In this document: positions 54,874-64,000 of the stretch, piece by piece
Layout: each line of letters starts with the position of its first letter
Numbering within the stretch: the first letter of the stretch is position 1
Origin: Kangiella taiwanensis
GTDB taxonomy: Bacteria > Pseudomonadota > Gammaproteobacteria > Enterobacterales > Kangiellaceae
Assembly: GCF_020005165.1 (NCBI RefSeq)
Contig: NZ_JAHCLT010000002.1
Location: 496,001 to 560,000 of the forward strand
Reading direction: 5' to 3'
Length of the DNA stretch: 64,000 nt
Notes under the pieces: generated by a model
The model's database searches: none
The model's input: only the letters and a program-made list of their open reading frames with translations
Told to the model about the DNA's origin: nothing
Position numbers and translations under genes: made by a program

Positions 54874-55962
54874 CTAAGCCAAGTGCTCCAAGCTAAGATA
54901 TTCTTTACTCTGCATTTCCTGCAAACGACTTAGGGTTCGCTTAAATTCAAAAGCGAGCCCTTTGCCGATATACAGCTCGTCCATCGGTACTTCTGCCGAA
55001 ATGATTAATTTCACATGGCGTTCGTAAAACTCATCAATTAGAGCAATAAAGCGACGCACTGCGTCATTCAGCGAGTCATCCATCTGCGGTACTTGTCCAA
55101 CAAAAACCGTATGGTAACCACGTGAGATCTCGATATAGTCAGAAGCTGAACGCTCCGTTCGACAAATCGCATCAAAGGTAAACCAAACCACACTGTCTGA
55201 AAGCCTGACCGCATCAATTAAGCGCCCCTCAACTTTCAACTTGCAATGCTCCTTCCCTTCGGTCGCTGCTAACTGCTTGAAATATTCACGCATGTTCGCA
55301 TTGGCCGCTTGATCCAGTGGATAGTGGTAAATTTCCGCCTTCTCCAAGGTTCTCATGCGGTAATCAATACCTGCATCCACATTAAGAACTTCGCAGTTTT
55401 CTTTGATTAACTCAATTGCCGGCAAAAATCTATCGCGCTGCAAACCATTCCAATACAGGCGATCAGGTGGAATATTTGAGGTTGCCACTAACACTACGTG
55501 GCGCTTGAATAACTCCTCGAACAAACTGCCCAATATCATGGCATCGGTAATGTCCGTAACGAAGAACTCGTCAAAGCATATAATCTTAGCTCTTTCAGCC
55601 AGCTGATCAGCGATTTTGATTAATGGATTCTTTTCGCCTGCCAAAGACTTGAGCTCGTTATGAACTTCGTGCATAAAGCGGTGGAAGTGAAGCCTGATTT
55701 TGGCTTTCAAGGGTAGCAGATTAAAGAAAGTATCCATCAAATAGGTCTTACCGCGACCTACGCCACCCCACATATACAAACCTTTTACCGGCTGACTATC
55801 ACCAGACAGCCAGCGCGTCAGCTTCTGCATAAAGCCAGCCGAAGGACGCGACTCCATCAGATCGTCATAGACTTTCTGCAATGCTTTCACGGCTTCTTCT
55901 TGAGCTGGGTCTTTGGTAAACCCGCTAGCCAAGTCTTGCTGGTACTTCTCTAAGGGCGTCAT
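54874..55962 (-). CDS. zapE: Cell division ATPase ZapE (AFG1-like)
   Basis: ATPase that associates with the Z ring during constriction in E. coli. The 362 residues show Walker A GGVGRGKT at 66-73, Walker B IICFDEFFVTD near 132-142, and the AFG1 signatures LVATSNIPPDRLYWNGLQR and DFEDVC-like region near the end. It lies near rplM-rpsI, as in enterics, though here the HU-like gene intervenes. Confidence 0.93.
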   Translation of the reverse strand: MTPLEKYQQDLASGFTKDPAQEEAVKALQKVYDDLMESRPSAGFMQKLTRWLSGDSQPVKGLYMWGGVGRGKTYLMDTFFNLLPLKAKIRLHFHRFMHEVHNELKSLAGEKNPLIKIADQLAERAKIICFDEFFVTDITDAMILGSLFEELFKRHVVLVATSNIPPDRLYWNGLQRDRFLPAIELIKENCEVLNVDAGIDYRMRTLEKAEIYHYPLDQAANANMREYFKQLAATEGKEHCKLKVEGRLIDAVRLSDSVVWFTFDAICRTERSASDYIEISRGYHTVFVGQVPQMDDSLNDAVRRFIALIDEFYERHVKLIISAEVPMDELYIGKGLAFEFKRTLSRLQEMQSKEYLSLEHLA

Positions 55963-55965
55963 TGG

Positions 55966-56604
55966 CTATCGCTCTTGTGGCAGGAGTGGCTTTAGTGAAG
56001 ACTCTAAATGTTCACGTAACTCGACCAGCCGGCCATGGAAAAAATGCCCGGCACCTTCCATCTTGACCATCTCAGGTTGAGGCTTCAGCTCATCAACCCA
56101 ATCAAATACAGCCTGAGGATCAACCACCTCATCGGCATCACCCATCACCACTAACCACGGGCAGTCAGGAATTTCAAAGTCATCAAAACTAAAGCGGTTC
56201 ACAGGAGGAGCAATAGACACCAGTTGCTCGGCTCCTTGCTTTTTCGCTTGAAGCGCAGCAATCCAGGAACCAAAACTAAAGCCCGCTAACCACAAGGGGC
56301 GACCAGGATACTCAGCTTTAGCCCACTGTATTACAGCAATTAGGTCACCCTGCTCACCTCGCCCTTCGTCATACTCCCCTTCAGAACGACCAACACCGCG
56401 GAAGTTGAAGCGAATGGATGGGATGCCTAAACCAGCAATTGTTCGAGATACGGTATAGATCACTTTATTGGTCATGGCACCGCCATGAACGGGATGAGGG
56501 TGACAACAAATTGCCACAGCGTTTAATTCAGTACCTTCTGGCGCATCCAATGTGGCTTCGATATCACCGGCAGGGCCGTCAATTAAAAAGTTATCTTTGC
56601 TCAA
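55966..56604 (-). CDS. Alpha/beta hydrolase, COG2945 type
   Basis: 212-residue soluble hydrolase. The family start CCHPHPVHGGAMTNKV and SIRFNFRGVGRSEG are followed by the nucleophile elbow GFSFGS (S110), GDADEVV (D156) and the catalytic His187 (GAGHFFHG). The substrate is not known; relatives are generic esterase/peptidase-like proteins. It lies 3 bases before zapE and is probably cotranscribed. Confidence 0.88.
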   Translation of the reverse strand: MSKDNFLIDGPAGDIEATLDAPEGTELNAVAICCHPHPVHGGAMTNKVIYTVSRTIAGLGIPSIRFNFRGVGRSEGEYDEGRGEQGDLIAVIQWAKAEYPGRPLWLAGFSFGSWIAALQAKKQGAEQLVSIAPPVNRFSFDDFEIPDCPWLVVMGDADEVVDPQAVFDWVDELKPQPEMVKMEGAGHFFHGRLVELREHLESSLKPLLPQER

Positions 56605-56734
56605 AATGATAAAAGGAATAGGGACTTATAGAATTATTTTCGCATGTTTTCAGGAGTCATGGAACCTGCTTCAATAAGCACTCGATTTTGGTATGTTGGA
56701 GCATGTATGCCCAGTGACCTCTATGCACACAAAA

Positions 56735-56756
56735 AAGGAGCCCCGAAGGACTCCTT
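56735..56756 (-). terminator. Terminator after the coiled-coil protein gene
   Basis: On the minus strand AAGGAG and CTCCTT pair around a short G/C loop and are followed by six T. Confidence 0.7.
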
Positions 56757-56801
56757 GCTCTGTTTTTCAAGAGCACCATGATCGTGACTGGCTAAGCAGT
56801 C

Positions 56802-57152
56802 TTATTTCTCGTCTTCGAAACTTGCTTCCGCTTCAGCCTCAGTATCTGCTTTAATTCGGGCATCCTTTTCTTCCTCTGAAACTTCAGCCTTACTCTCTGA
56901 TTTAGCTTTAGCCTTAGCCTCAGCTTTAGCTTCTGCCGCACGTTCCTTCGCTCGCTCTGCGCGCTCTTTCGCTTCTTCAGCACGCTCACGAGCCGCTTCA
57001 CGCTCTTCCTGTGCTTTTTCCATAGCTTTTTCAGTCGATTCCTGTACTTCCAGTTTTTTCTCTACTTCAACCTGACTTTTCACGCCGACTGCTGAAGCAC
57101 CAGCGGATAAAGACATCGCGATAATTGTTGCAATTGCTAATTGTGTTTTCAT
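56802..57152 (-). CDS. Secreted charged coiled-coil protein
   Basis: Unrecognised. From ATG 57152 (AGGTG upstream) the protein has 116 residues: a signal peptide (MKTQLAIATIIAMSLSAGASA), then almost pure Glu/Lys/Arg/Ala helix from residue about 30 to the end, with AREAAEEAKERAE-type heptads and a more acidic end. There are no aromatics after the signal peptide. It should be a long exported helix, perhaps binding the envelope or acting as a chaperone; this is speculation. A terminator follows, and it is flanked by 180-200 noncoding bases on each side, so it is likely monocistronic. Confidence 0.75.
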   Translation of the reverse strand: MKTQLAIATIIAMSLSAGASAVGVKSQVEVEKKLEVQESTEKAMEKAQEEREAARERAEEAKERAERAKERAAEAKAEAKAKAKSESKAEVSEEEKDARIKADTEAEAEASFEDEK

Positions 57153-57336
57153 AATCAACACCTGCTGTTTTTCTCAAAGTGGACTTTCAGGCTATCTCAA
57201 GATCTCCTTATCATCTAGCGATTGAAGCTTAAAAAAGCCATCTTTTACACTTTTTAATAGAATTTAGCTTTTTCGTGAAATAACTCACACTGGTTCATCG
57301 ACTAACGGTATAAATCCTTAGTAAACAGATGGTTAT

Positions 57337-58035
57337 CTATATTTTATCGTGTTCTCCCAGTGGCCGTTTATCTTTTACACTAAAAGAGTCACTCCACTCC
57401 TTGGCAAAGTCGCGTTGCCACTTGAAATTAATGCCAGCCACGATCAACATCGTGATCAACGCGCCGATACTGGCTAGTGCCATGTCCTTATGAGCATCCC
57501 AAACATCCCCTTGTGTTCCAAGGTAAGCAATCCCCAGGTCTCCCCCAAAATATTCTGCGGCACCCCATTCGATTAACTCAAAGATCATCGACGTCGACAT
57601 GGTCAAATCTAGCGGTAAGAAGTACCCCCAAAAACCTTTGACGTTGCCTACACGAACGAAAACTTCCCTAATTGGGTAAGCAAAAAGTAAACCGTATAAA
57701 AAATGTACTAAGCGATCGAAATGATTACGCTCCCAGCCAAACCAACTGTTAAGCTCTGAGCCAAACACCGCTAACGTCCAATCATTGTAGGGAACCTTAG
57801 CGTAGGTGTAATGTGAACCGATCTCGTGTAAACAGAGAAAAATAAAGATACAGGTATAAGAAATTTTTGATAACGGAAAAACTCTGTACGTAGCCGCTAG
57901 CCCAATAACGAACAGCACCGTTAGAACATTTTCCAACATCCAGTCAGCACGATCATGAGGGTTAATCGCACAAATCGTAAAGACGATGCCAAAAAGTACC
58001 CCAAGAATCATTAAAAAACGCGTATTGTGTGTCAT
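57337..58035 (-). CDS. YjdF-like inner-membrane protein (DUF2238)
   Basis: 232 residues from ATG 58035 (AGAAG upstream; the frame extends back 38 codons over the divergent promoter). Six hydrophobic segments, with the family signatures HEIGSHYTYAKVP, NHFDRLVHFLYGLLFAYP, FELIEWGAAEYFGG and GTQGDVWDAHKDM. The His/Asp/Glu-rich loops suggest a metal or lipid site, but the function is unknown. Divergent from yhcB. Confidence 0.85.
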   Translation of the reverse strand: MTHNTRFLMILGVLFGIVFTICAINPHDRADWMLENVLTVLFVIGLAATYRVFPLSKISYTCIFIFLCLHEIGSHYTYAKVPYNDWTLAVFGSELNSWFGWERNHFDRLVHFLYGLLFAYPIREVFVRVGNVKGFWGYFLPLDLTMSTSMIFELIEWGAAEYFGGDLGIAYLGTQGDVWDAHKDMALASIGALITMLIVAGINFKWQRDFAKEWSDSFSVKDKRPLGEHDKI

Positions 58036-58161
58036 TATTCTTCTCGAACTTTGCCTTATAATTTGTGTATCATAAGCGTAAAGCACTGAAGTCCGCAATT
58101 TTGTAGGGCTCACTGACGATGAACTCTGTTCTGAATGTAACACCGACAAAAGGATATCTGA

Positions 58162-58869
58162 ATGTCACCAGTTGTTAGTATCATTCTTATTTTAATCGCT
58201 GCCGTAGCAGCTTTCTTCATTGGTCGCTGGCATGGCTTATCCACTGGCACCAAAGAGCTCACTAAAGAGTTAGAATCCAAAGATAAAGAATTAGATGAAT
58301 TAAAGTCAGGCGTTGATGAACACTTTGACGAAACGGCGCGACTATTTTCCAACCTAACCGAAGAGTATAAAACGCTATATAAACACCTAGCGACTGGTGC
58401 CAACAAGCTGTCAAAACGTGAGTTTAAGGTCAAACTATCAGCCCCAGTCGGGCAAGAAGCTTTGCCGTCGGAAGCAAATGCGGCTGAAGTGATCGACGCT
58501 GAAGAACACTTGAGTAAAGATATCGACACGTCAAAAGAAGACCAGTCCCATGAAGAAGAAAGCTTTATTCGTGATAATGAACCTAATGCCGACCTATCAG
58601 AGGTAGACAACGAAAAAGACGGTCAAGCCGATGAAGAAAACAAGCCTGACTTAGATATTGAGGTCTCGCCACCAAAAGATTGGGCTGATGGCGACATGGA
58701 TGACGATTACCACCCGAACGATTCGAAAGTGAAAGAGTCAGAGTTTAGTGACCTAGCGAACGAAGAGGTCAAAACACCTAGTGCACCAGGTTATGACAAA
58801 GAGAGTAACGATACACCTAGCGACGATAATGACGAGAGCGATGGCAAGTCTCAGACCACTAAAGCATAA
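58162..58869 (+). CDS. yhcB: YhcB/ZapG-like membrane protein (DUF1043) with acidic tail
   Basis: Bitopic inner-membrane protein involved in envelope growth and division in E. coli. The 235 residues have an N-terminal membrane segment (4-21), a coiled coil (about 30-50), the conserved segment HFDETARLFSNLTEEYKTLYKHLATGA, and then about 140 residues of low-complexity Asp/Glu/Ser that E. coli YhcB (132 residues) lacks. It is followed by degS after 15 bases, as in the enteric yhcB-degQ-degS order. Confidence 0.88.
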   Translation: MSPVVSIILILIAAVAAFFIGRWHGLSTGTKELTKELESKDKELDELKSGVDEHFDETARLFSNLTEEYKTLYKHLATGANKLSKREFKVKLSAPVGQEALPSEANAAEVIDAEEHLSKDIDTSKEDQSHEEESFIRDNEPNADLSEVDNEKDGQADEENKPDLDIEVSPPKDWADGDMDDDYHPNDSKVKESEFSDLANEEVKTPSAPGYDKESNDTPSDDNDESDGKSQTTKA

Positions 58870-58884
58870 CAACACGAGCGTATA

Positions 58885-60054
58885 ATGAAGTTACTGGAAT
58901 TTTTAGGTTTTATCATCAAGTACTTACTCATAGGGCTTGGCATTGCAGCATTGTTTATCGTATTTATGCCCGAACGCTTTTCGTCTCAGAAAGATGAAAA
59001 GCCACACACCTCTCAGACAACTCAACCCATAATTGAGAACAACAAACCGCAACAAGGCTTTGCTGATATGCTGGAATCAGTGACACCGGCGGTGGTTGGA
59101 ATCAAAGCTCGCTCTCAGGCGTTTCCTTTAAACAGCGAAGCTTGTAGCTCACGCCTGCAAGCACTTCCACCAGAAACAAACGCCTGTGCATTCTTAAACA
59201 ACGGCTCAGGTGTTTTTATTGATGATAAAGGCTACCTTGTCACCAATGCCCATGTTTTGGATAAAGCGTCGACTATCGTAGTTGAACTGACATCAGGACA
59301 GCAACTCAAGGCTCAGGTCATAGGTGTTGATGTTGAATCCGACATTGCCCTACTGAAAGTTGATGCAGAGCCCAGCCACTTTCTATCGCTACCAGAAACT
59401 GATCAAAGTCGTGTTGGTGACTGGGTCTTTGCGATAGGAACACCAAATATGGCGTTCAACCAAACCGTCACTCAAGGTATTATCAGCTCAAAGTTCTTTT
59501 CCCGCGTTAGCCACTATATTCAGACTGACGCTGCGCTAAAGCCTGGTAACTCCGGCGGCGCGCTTGTCAATGCTCAGGGCGAATTGATTGGTATCACATC
59601 ACTTAGCACCCAAAATGAGCAAGGTGAAAAGCACTACCAAAGCTATGCCATCGTCGCCAACAACGTTGCTCATGTTGTCGAGCAGCTCAAAGAGCACGGT
59701 GAAGTTCGTCGTGGCTGGCTTGGGCTTGATGGGGATATGACGATTAACCTCGATTCAATCAGCATGGAGTTGAGTCTTAACCCAGAGCAAAAGCAACGCT
59801 TACAACAACGAATAAACCAACTACCTTACGGCAAAGGTATTGTTGTAACTGGCATTAACCCACAAGGCCCAGCCGACCAGGCTCAATTGCAACCTTTAGA
59901 TATCATCACTAAAGTCAATGGCAAACCAATCTACAACAGTATTGACTTGATTTCCGCCATCTGGAACCTCCCTCCACAAAGCACCGTCAATGTCGAATAC
60001 ATGCGGGCCGGGAAAAAGTACAACCAAGATATCGTGCTTGGGCAAAGAGGATAA
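58885..60054 (+). CDS. degS: Membrane-anchored periplasmic serine protease DegS
   Basis: Site-1 protease that cleaves RseA when misfolded outer-membrane proteins bind its PDZ domain, triggering the sigma-E response. The 389 residues have an N-terminal anchor (about 7-28), a trypsin-like domain with H123 (TNAHV), D153 (ESDIALLKV) and S223 (GNSGGAL), and one PDZ domain (about 265-385). An insertion before the protease core carries two cysteines (C87, C101) absent from E. coli DegS. One PDZ and a membrane anchor favour DegS over DegQ/DegP. Confidence 0.92.
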   Translation: MKLLEFLGFIIKYLLIGLGIAALFIVFMPERFSSQKDEKPHTSQTTQPIIENNKPQQGFADMLESVTPAVVGIKARSQAFPLNSEACSSRLQALPPETNACAFLNNGSGVFIDDKGYLVTNAHVLDKASTIVVELTSGQQLKAQVIGVDVESDIALLKVDAEPSHFLSLPETDQSRVGDWVFAIGTPNMAFNQTVTQGIISSKFFSRVSHYIQTDAALKPGNSGGALVNAQGELIGITSLSTQNEQGEKHYQSYAIVANNVAHVVEQLKEHGEVRRGWLGLDGDMTINLDSISMELSLNPEQKQRLQQRINQLPYGKGIVVTGINPQGPADQAQLQPLDIITKVNGKPIYNSIDLISAIWNLPPQSTVNVEYMRAGKKYNQDIVLGQRG

Positions 60055-60069
60055 TTGAAACAACTCACT

Positions 60070-60096
60070 AAAAAAGGCGCCAACGGGCGCCTTTTT
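60070..60096. terminator. Bidirectional terminator between degS and murA
   Basis: AAAAAGGCGCC-AACG-GGCGCC-T6, serving converging degS and murA. Confidence 0.93.
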
Positions 60097-60116
60097 TAAA
60101 ATGACTTCTAAAGCAT

Positions 60117-61385
<1,269 letters not shown>

Positions 61386-61413
61386 TTAATACGTTCGCTA
61401 ACTTAAACCATTG

Positions 61414-61659
61414 TTATACAAATAACTTCGCTTTTTCCCACTCAGCAGGAGTGTAAGCCTTAATCGTCAAGGCATGAATCTCACCGCTGGCGATGTGTTC
61501 ATTCACAGCTGCGTAAACCATCTGTTGTTTTTTTACAGGACGTAAACCGTCAAACTGTTCACTCACCACGATCACTTGGTAATGACTGCCATCGCCATCA
61601 ACGCGAAGTTCGGTCGTATTAATCTCTTGCTCAATTAGTTTTTTAATCTCTTCTATCAT
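61414..61659 (-). CDS. ibaG: BolA-family protein IbaG
   Basis: 81-residue BolA-like protein from ATG 61659 (the frame extends back 37 codons without support). It has the BolA helix-turn pattern: MIEEIKKLIEQEI, DGSHYQVIVVSEQFDGLRPVKKQQMVYAAV, and a final TIKAYTPAEWEKA. IbaG partners monothiol glutaredoxins in Fe-S and acid-stress roles. In E. coli it ends the mla operon; mla genes are not present here. Confidence 0.92.
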   Translation of the reverse strand: MIEEIKKLIEQEINTTELRVDGDGSHYQVIVVSEQFDGLRPVKKQQMVYAAVNEHIASGEIHALTIKAYTPAEWEKAKLFV

Positions 61660-62012
61660 TAGGAAATTCTTTATATTGCTGATAAATGACTGATTAGCCC
61701 ACAGTATGACGTCTGATATTGACGAATTAAAGCCCGAAAAAGGCCACGGAGCTATCAAATGTGACTGCAAAGTGGCGCGATTTTACCGCAAAACTGCTCA
61801 ATAAACACCTATTCTAGTCCACATTCCACACAGAAATCCTACACGGAGAGTTCAGCGAGCTCTTAATGACAAGCTCACAGCGACCTAGTACAATGGCCCG
61901 CTCAATTAGGGTTTCAGGGCTCCACACGGCAAATCTTAGTTACACTTTGTTGCTGTAATTCAATCGCTTACTGAGCCTATAATAGTCACCAGAACAGTCC
62001 ATTAAGGTCCTC
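61660..62012. promoter_or_regulatory. Divergent ibaG/antiporter intergenic region
   Basis: About 350 bases without a supported gene. It must contain promoters for ibaG-murA and for the antiporter-kdsD pair; I see no clear operator or repeat. Confidence 0.3.
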
Positions 62013-63002
62013 ATGTTAGAACATATTGCGTATATCGTTATCGGTATTACTCTTTTAATGTGGAGCGCGGATCGCTTCACAGACGGTGCGGCTGCTATTG
62101 CACGCAACTTGGGCGTATCACGTCTCATCGTGGGTTTGACTATTGTGGCTATCGGGTCCTCCGCCCCTGAGATTTTCGTCTCAATCCTCGACTCACTCAA
62201 AACTTGTGCTCCCGACAAACCTGACTGTGGCCCCGAAGTAGCTATCGGTAATGCCCTTGGCTCTAATATCACCAATATCGCATTAGTGCTTGGTATTACA
62301 GCTCTGGTTCGCCCTCTGATGATCCACTCAGGGTTGCTAAAGCGTGAAATACCCATCCTATTTTTAAGTTCAGCCGCCGCTTTTGTGTTTTTCTGGGATT
62401 ATAAATTAAGCCACACTGAAGGCTTTATCCTCCTAACAGGACTGGTTTTATACTTTATCTGGTTGGTTCGTGTTGGCATACAGTCACGAAAAAATCACGA
62501 TCCGATGGTCGATGAAATGATTGAAGAGCTACCCGAAGGCATGCCCACGGGTAAAGCGACGTTTTGGGTTATTGTTGGCCTAGTGCTTCTTGTCGGAAGC
62601 TCAAAATTATTAATCGAAGGCGCCAGCGGTATCGCCCTAGCCTTCGGTGTCTCAGAAACAGTGATCGGTTTAACCATTGTTGCCCTTGGCACCAGCTTGC
62701 CAGAACTTGGAGCATCGGTAGCCAGCGTTCTGAAAAATGAACATGAAATCGCCATTGGTAACGTCATTGGCTCGAACATCTTTAATCTTCTTGGTGTACT
62801 GGGCATCCCTGCAGCGATTGCGGCGCCGACGATTGAGAAGAATATTCTGAATATTGACTATCCTCTGATGCTAGGGTTAATTATTGCTATGGCAGTCATG
62901 GCTTATGGCTTCCGTGGACCAGGCAAAATCAACCGTATTGAAGGGACTATTTTAGTTGCTGTCTTCCTAGGGTATTATATAGTTCGGTTCTTCGTGCTAT
63001 AG
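62013..63002 (+). CDS. yrbG: Calcium/sodium antiporter YrbG
   Basis: CaCA-family exchanger of 329 residues with ten membrane segments in two inverted halves. Each half has an alpha repeat with the ion-binding acid: GLTIVAIGSSAPEIFVS (near 49-65) and GLTIVALGTSLPELGAS (near 218-234), with the paired GNALGSNITN and GNVIGSNIFN. It precedes kdsD by 45 bases, the enteric yrbG-kdsD order. Confidence 0.94.
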   Translation: MLEHIAYIVIGITLLMWSADRFTDGAAAIARNLGVSRLIVGLTIVAIGSSAPEIFVSILDSLKTCAPDKPDCGPEVAIGNALGSNITNIALVLGITALVRPLMIHSGLLKREIPILFLSSAAAFVFFWDYKLSHTEGFILLTGLVLYFIWLVRVGIQSRKNHDPMVDEMIEELPEGMPTGKATFWVIVGLVLLVGSSKLLIEGASGIALAFGVSETVIGLTIVALGTSLPELGASVASVLKNEHEIAIGNVIGSNIFNLLGVLGIPAAIAAPTIEKNILNIDYPLMLGLIIAMAVMAYGFRGPGKINRIEGTILVAVFLGYYIVRFFVL

Positions 63003-63047
63003 ACACCCCGAAAAAACCATACAACCCAAAGAGTTAGGGAGCAAAGT

Positions 63048-64000
63048 TTGAGTCAGAAACCGACTAAAGCACAACTATTAGACAGTGCCGCACGCGTGAT
63101 CAGTATCGAGAGCCAAGCTGTATCAGCGTTAGCTCAACAGCTCAATGATGATTTTGTTGCAGCTTGCCAACGTTTGCTCGACTGCAAGGGCAAAGTCGTC
63201 GTTATTGGCATGGGTAAATCAGGCCATATTGGGGGCAAAATGGCTGCCACACTTGCCAGCACAGGCACTCCCGCTTTTTTTGTACACCCAGCTGAGGCGA
63301 GTCATGGCGACTTAGGCATGATTGAGGAGCGTGATGTGGTAATTGCCCTCTCTAATTCTGGTGAAACCCATGAAGTAACAGCATTAATCCCTGTGATTAA
63401 ACGCCGTGACATTCCACTAATCAGCATCACCAGTAACCCGAATTCAAGCTTAGCTAAAGCCAGCGAAACGCACCTCACGGTCAAAGTCGAGCAAGAAGCC
63501 TGTCCTCATAACTTGGCGCCAACGGCATCGACTACCGCAGTATTAGCATTAGGCGATGCCATAGCCGTCAGCCTACTGGAAGCCAAAGGTTTTACGCCCG
63601 ATGATTTTGCCCTATCCCATCCAGGCGGCAGTTTGGGCAAACGTTTACTCTTGCATGTGGATGACTTAATGCACACAGCTGAAAATTTTCCAGCTGTCTC
63701 GCCACAGACTTCAATCAAAGACGCTTTATTGGAAATTACCGACAAGCGACTAGGCATGACAGCAATCCTAGACAGCGATAAGCATTTAATGGGTATTTTC
63801 ACAGATGGTGACTTACGCCGAGCCTTCGAGAAAGGAATTAGCGTCGACACCGCAATCGAGCAGGTCATGACCACTGGCGGTAAAACCATTGCTGCTGATG
63901 CGCTAGCAGTAGACGCTGTTGGTTTGATGGAACAAAACAGCATTACCTGCCTTATTGTGGTTGATGGTGACAATAAACCCATTGGCGCGGTTCATATGCA
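63048..64000 (+). CDS. kdsD: Arabinose-5-phosphate isomerase KdsD (partial, cut by window end)
   Basis: Makes D-arabinose 5-phosphate for Kdo in lipopolysaccharide. I start at TTG 63048, which has AGGGAG 6 bases upstream and gives MSQKPTKAQLLDSAARVI. About 317 residues are visible of an expected ~325. The SIS domain shows IGMGKSGHIGGKMAATLASTG and ALSNSGETHEV, HPGGSLGKRL follows, and then two CBS domains (from DDLMHTAENFP), the second incomplete. Confidence 0.94.
   Translation, partial: MSQKPTKAQLLDSAARVISIESQAVSALAQQLNDDFVAACQRLLDCKGKVVVIGMGKSGHIGGKMAATLASTGTPAFFVHPAEASHGDLGMIEERDVVIALSNSGETHEVTALIPVIKRRDIPLISITSNPNSSLAKASETHLTVKVEQEACPHNLAPTASTTAVLALGDAIAVSLLEAKGFTPDDFALSHPGGSLGKRLLLHVDDLMHTAENFPAVSPQTSIKDALLEITDKRLGMTAILDSDKHLMGIFTDGDLRRAFEKGISVDTAIEQVMTTGGKTIAADALAVDAVGLMEQNSITCLIVVDGDNKPIGAVHM

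Overview
This window is a 64-kb piece of a gammaproteobacterial chromosome with moderate G+C (mid-40s percent by eye). Almost all of it is housekeeping sequence. Gene content and order (E. coli-like lpoA-yraN-diaA-dolP and zapE/yhcB/degS blocks, Pseudomonas-like secA-dciA-lpxC and sspA-petCBA-rpsI arrangements, a pilin block next to coaE/zapD) fit a marine, aerobic, piliated lineage such as Kangiella or a relative. The genus is inferred, not demonstrated. No tRNA, rRNA operon, CRISPR array, prophage or insertion sequence was seen.

Layout. (1) 38-5958, minus: the pyruvate dehydrogenase operon aceE-aceF-lpd. (2) 6164-10059: ampE, ampD, divergent nadC, then zapD and coaE. (3) 10067-16373, minus: type IV pilus genes pilD, pilC, pilB, an O-antigen-ligase/PglL-like membrane protein and the major pilin pilA. 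(4) 16904-22882: yacG, a Nudix hydrolase, secA, an M23 peptidase, dciA and lpxC. (5) 23238-40322, minus: an intact dcw division and cell-wall cluster (mraZ-rsmH-ftsL-ftsI-murE-murF-mraY-murD-ftsW-murG-murC-ddl-ftsQ-ftsA-ftsZ), many genes overlapping by 4-14 bases. (6) 40960-44759: an accessory block between mraZ and rsmI with glutaminase, a CsrB/RsmZ-type regulatory RNA followed directly by a 76-residue unknown protein, a SpoU-type RNA methyltransferase, an array of palindromes, RNase P RNA and a DUF3016 protein. (7) 44771-49147: rsmI, lpoA, yraN, diaA, dolP. (8) 49194-60054: sspB-sspA, cytochrome bc1 (petCBA), rpsI-rplM, an HU-like protein, zapE, a hydrolase, two less-known proteins, yhcB and degS. 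(9) 60117-64000: murA, ibaG, a calcium/sodium antiporter gene and the start of kdsD, cut by the window end.

How it works together. The window supplies acetyl-CoA (PDH) and respiration (bc1), builds peptidoglycan precursors from murA through murC-G/mraY to ftsI, divides the cell (FtsZ/A/Q/L/I/W, ZapD, ZapE), makes lipid A and Kdo (lpxC, kdsD) and builds type IV pili. Four regulatory signals stand out. A strong Pmra promoter carries four direct repeats with an exact 10-bp period ending in GTGG/GTGT, which fit MraZ autoregulation. The same GGTCAGACC palindrome lies upstream of both aceE and petABC, suggesting a shared PdhR-like regulator. An RNA of about 200 nt has its GGA motifs in a row of hairpin loops, has a GacA/UvrY-like box upstream, and seems to be continuous with a small coding gene. 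Finally, a ~440-bp intergenic array of near-perfect palindromes lies between trmH and rnpB.
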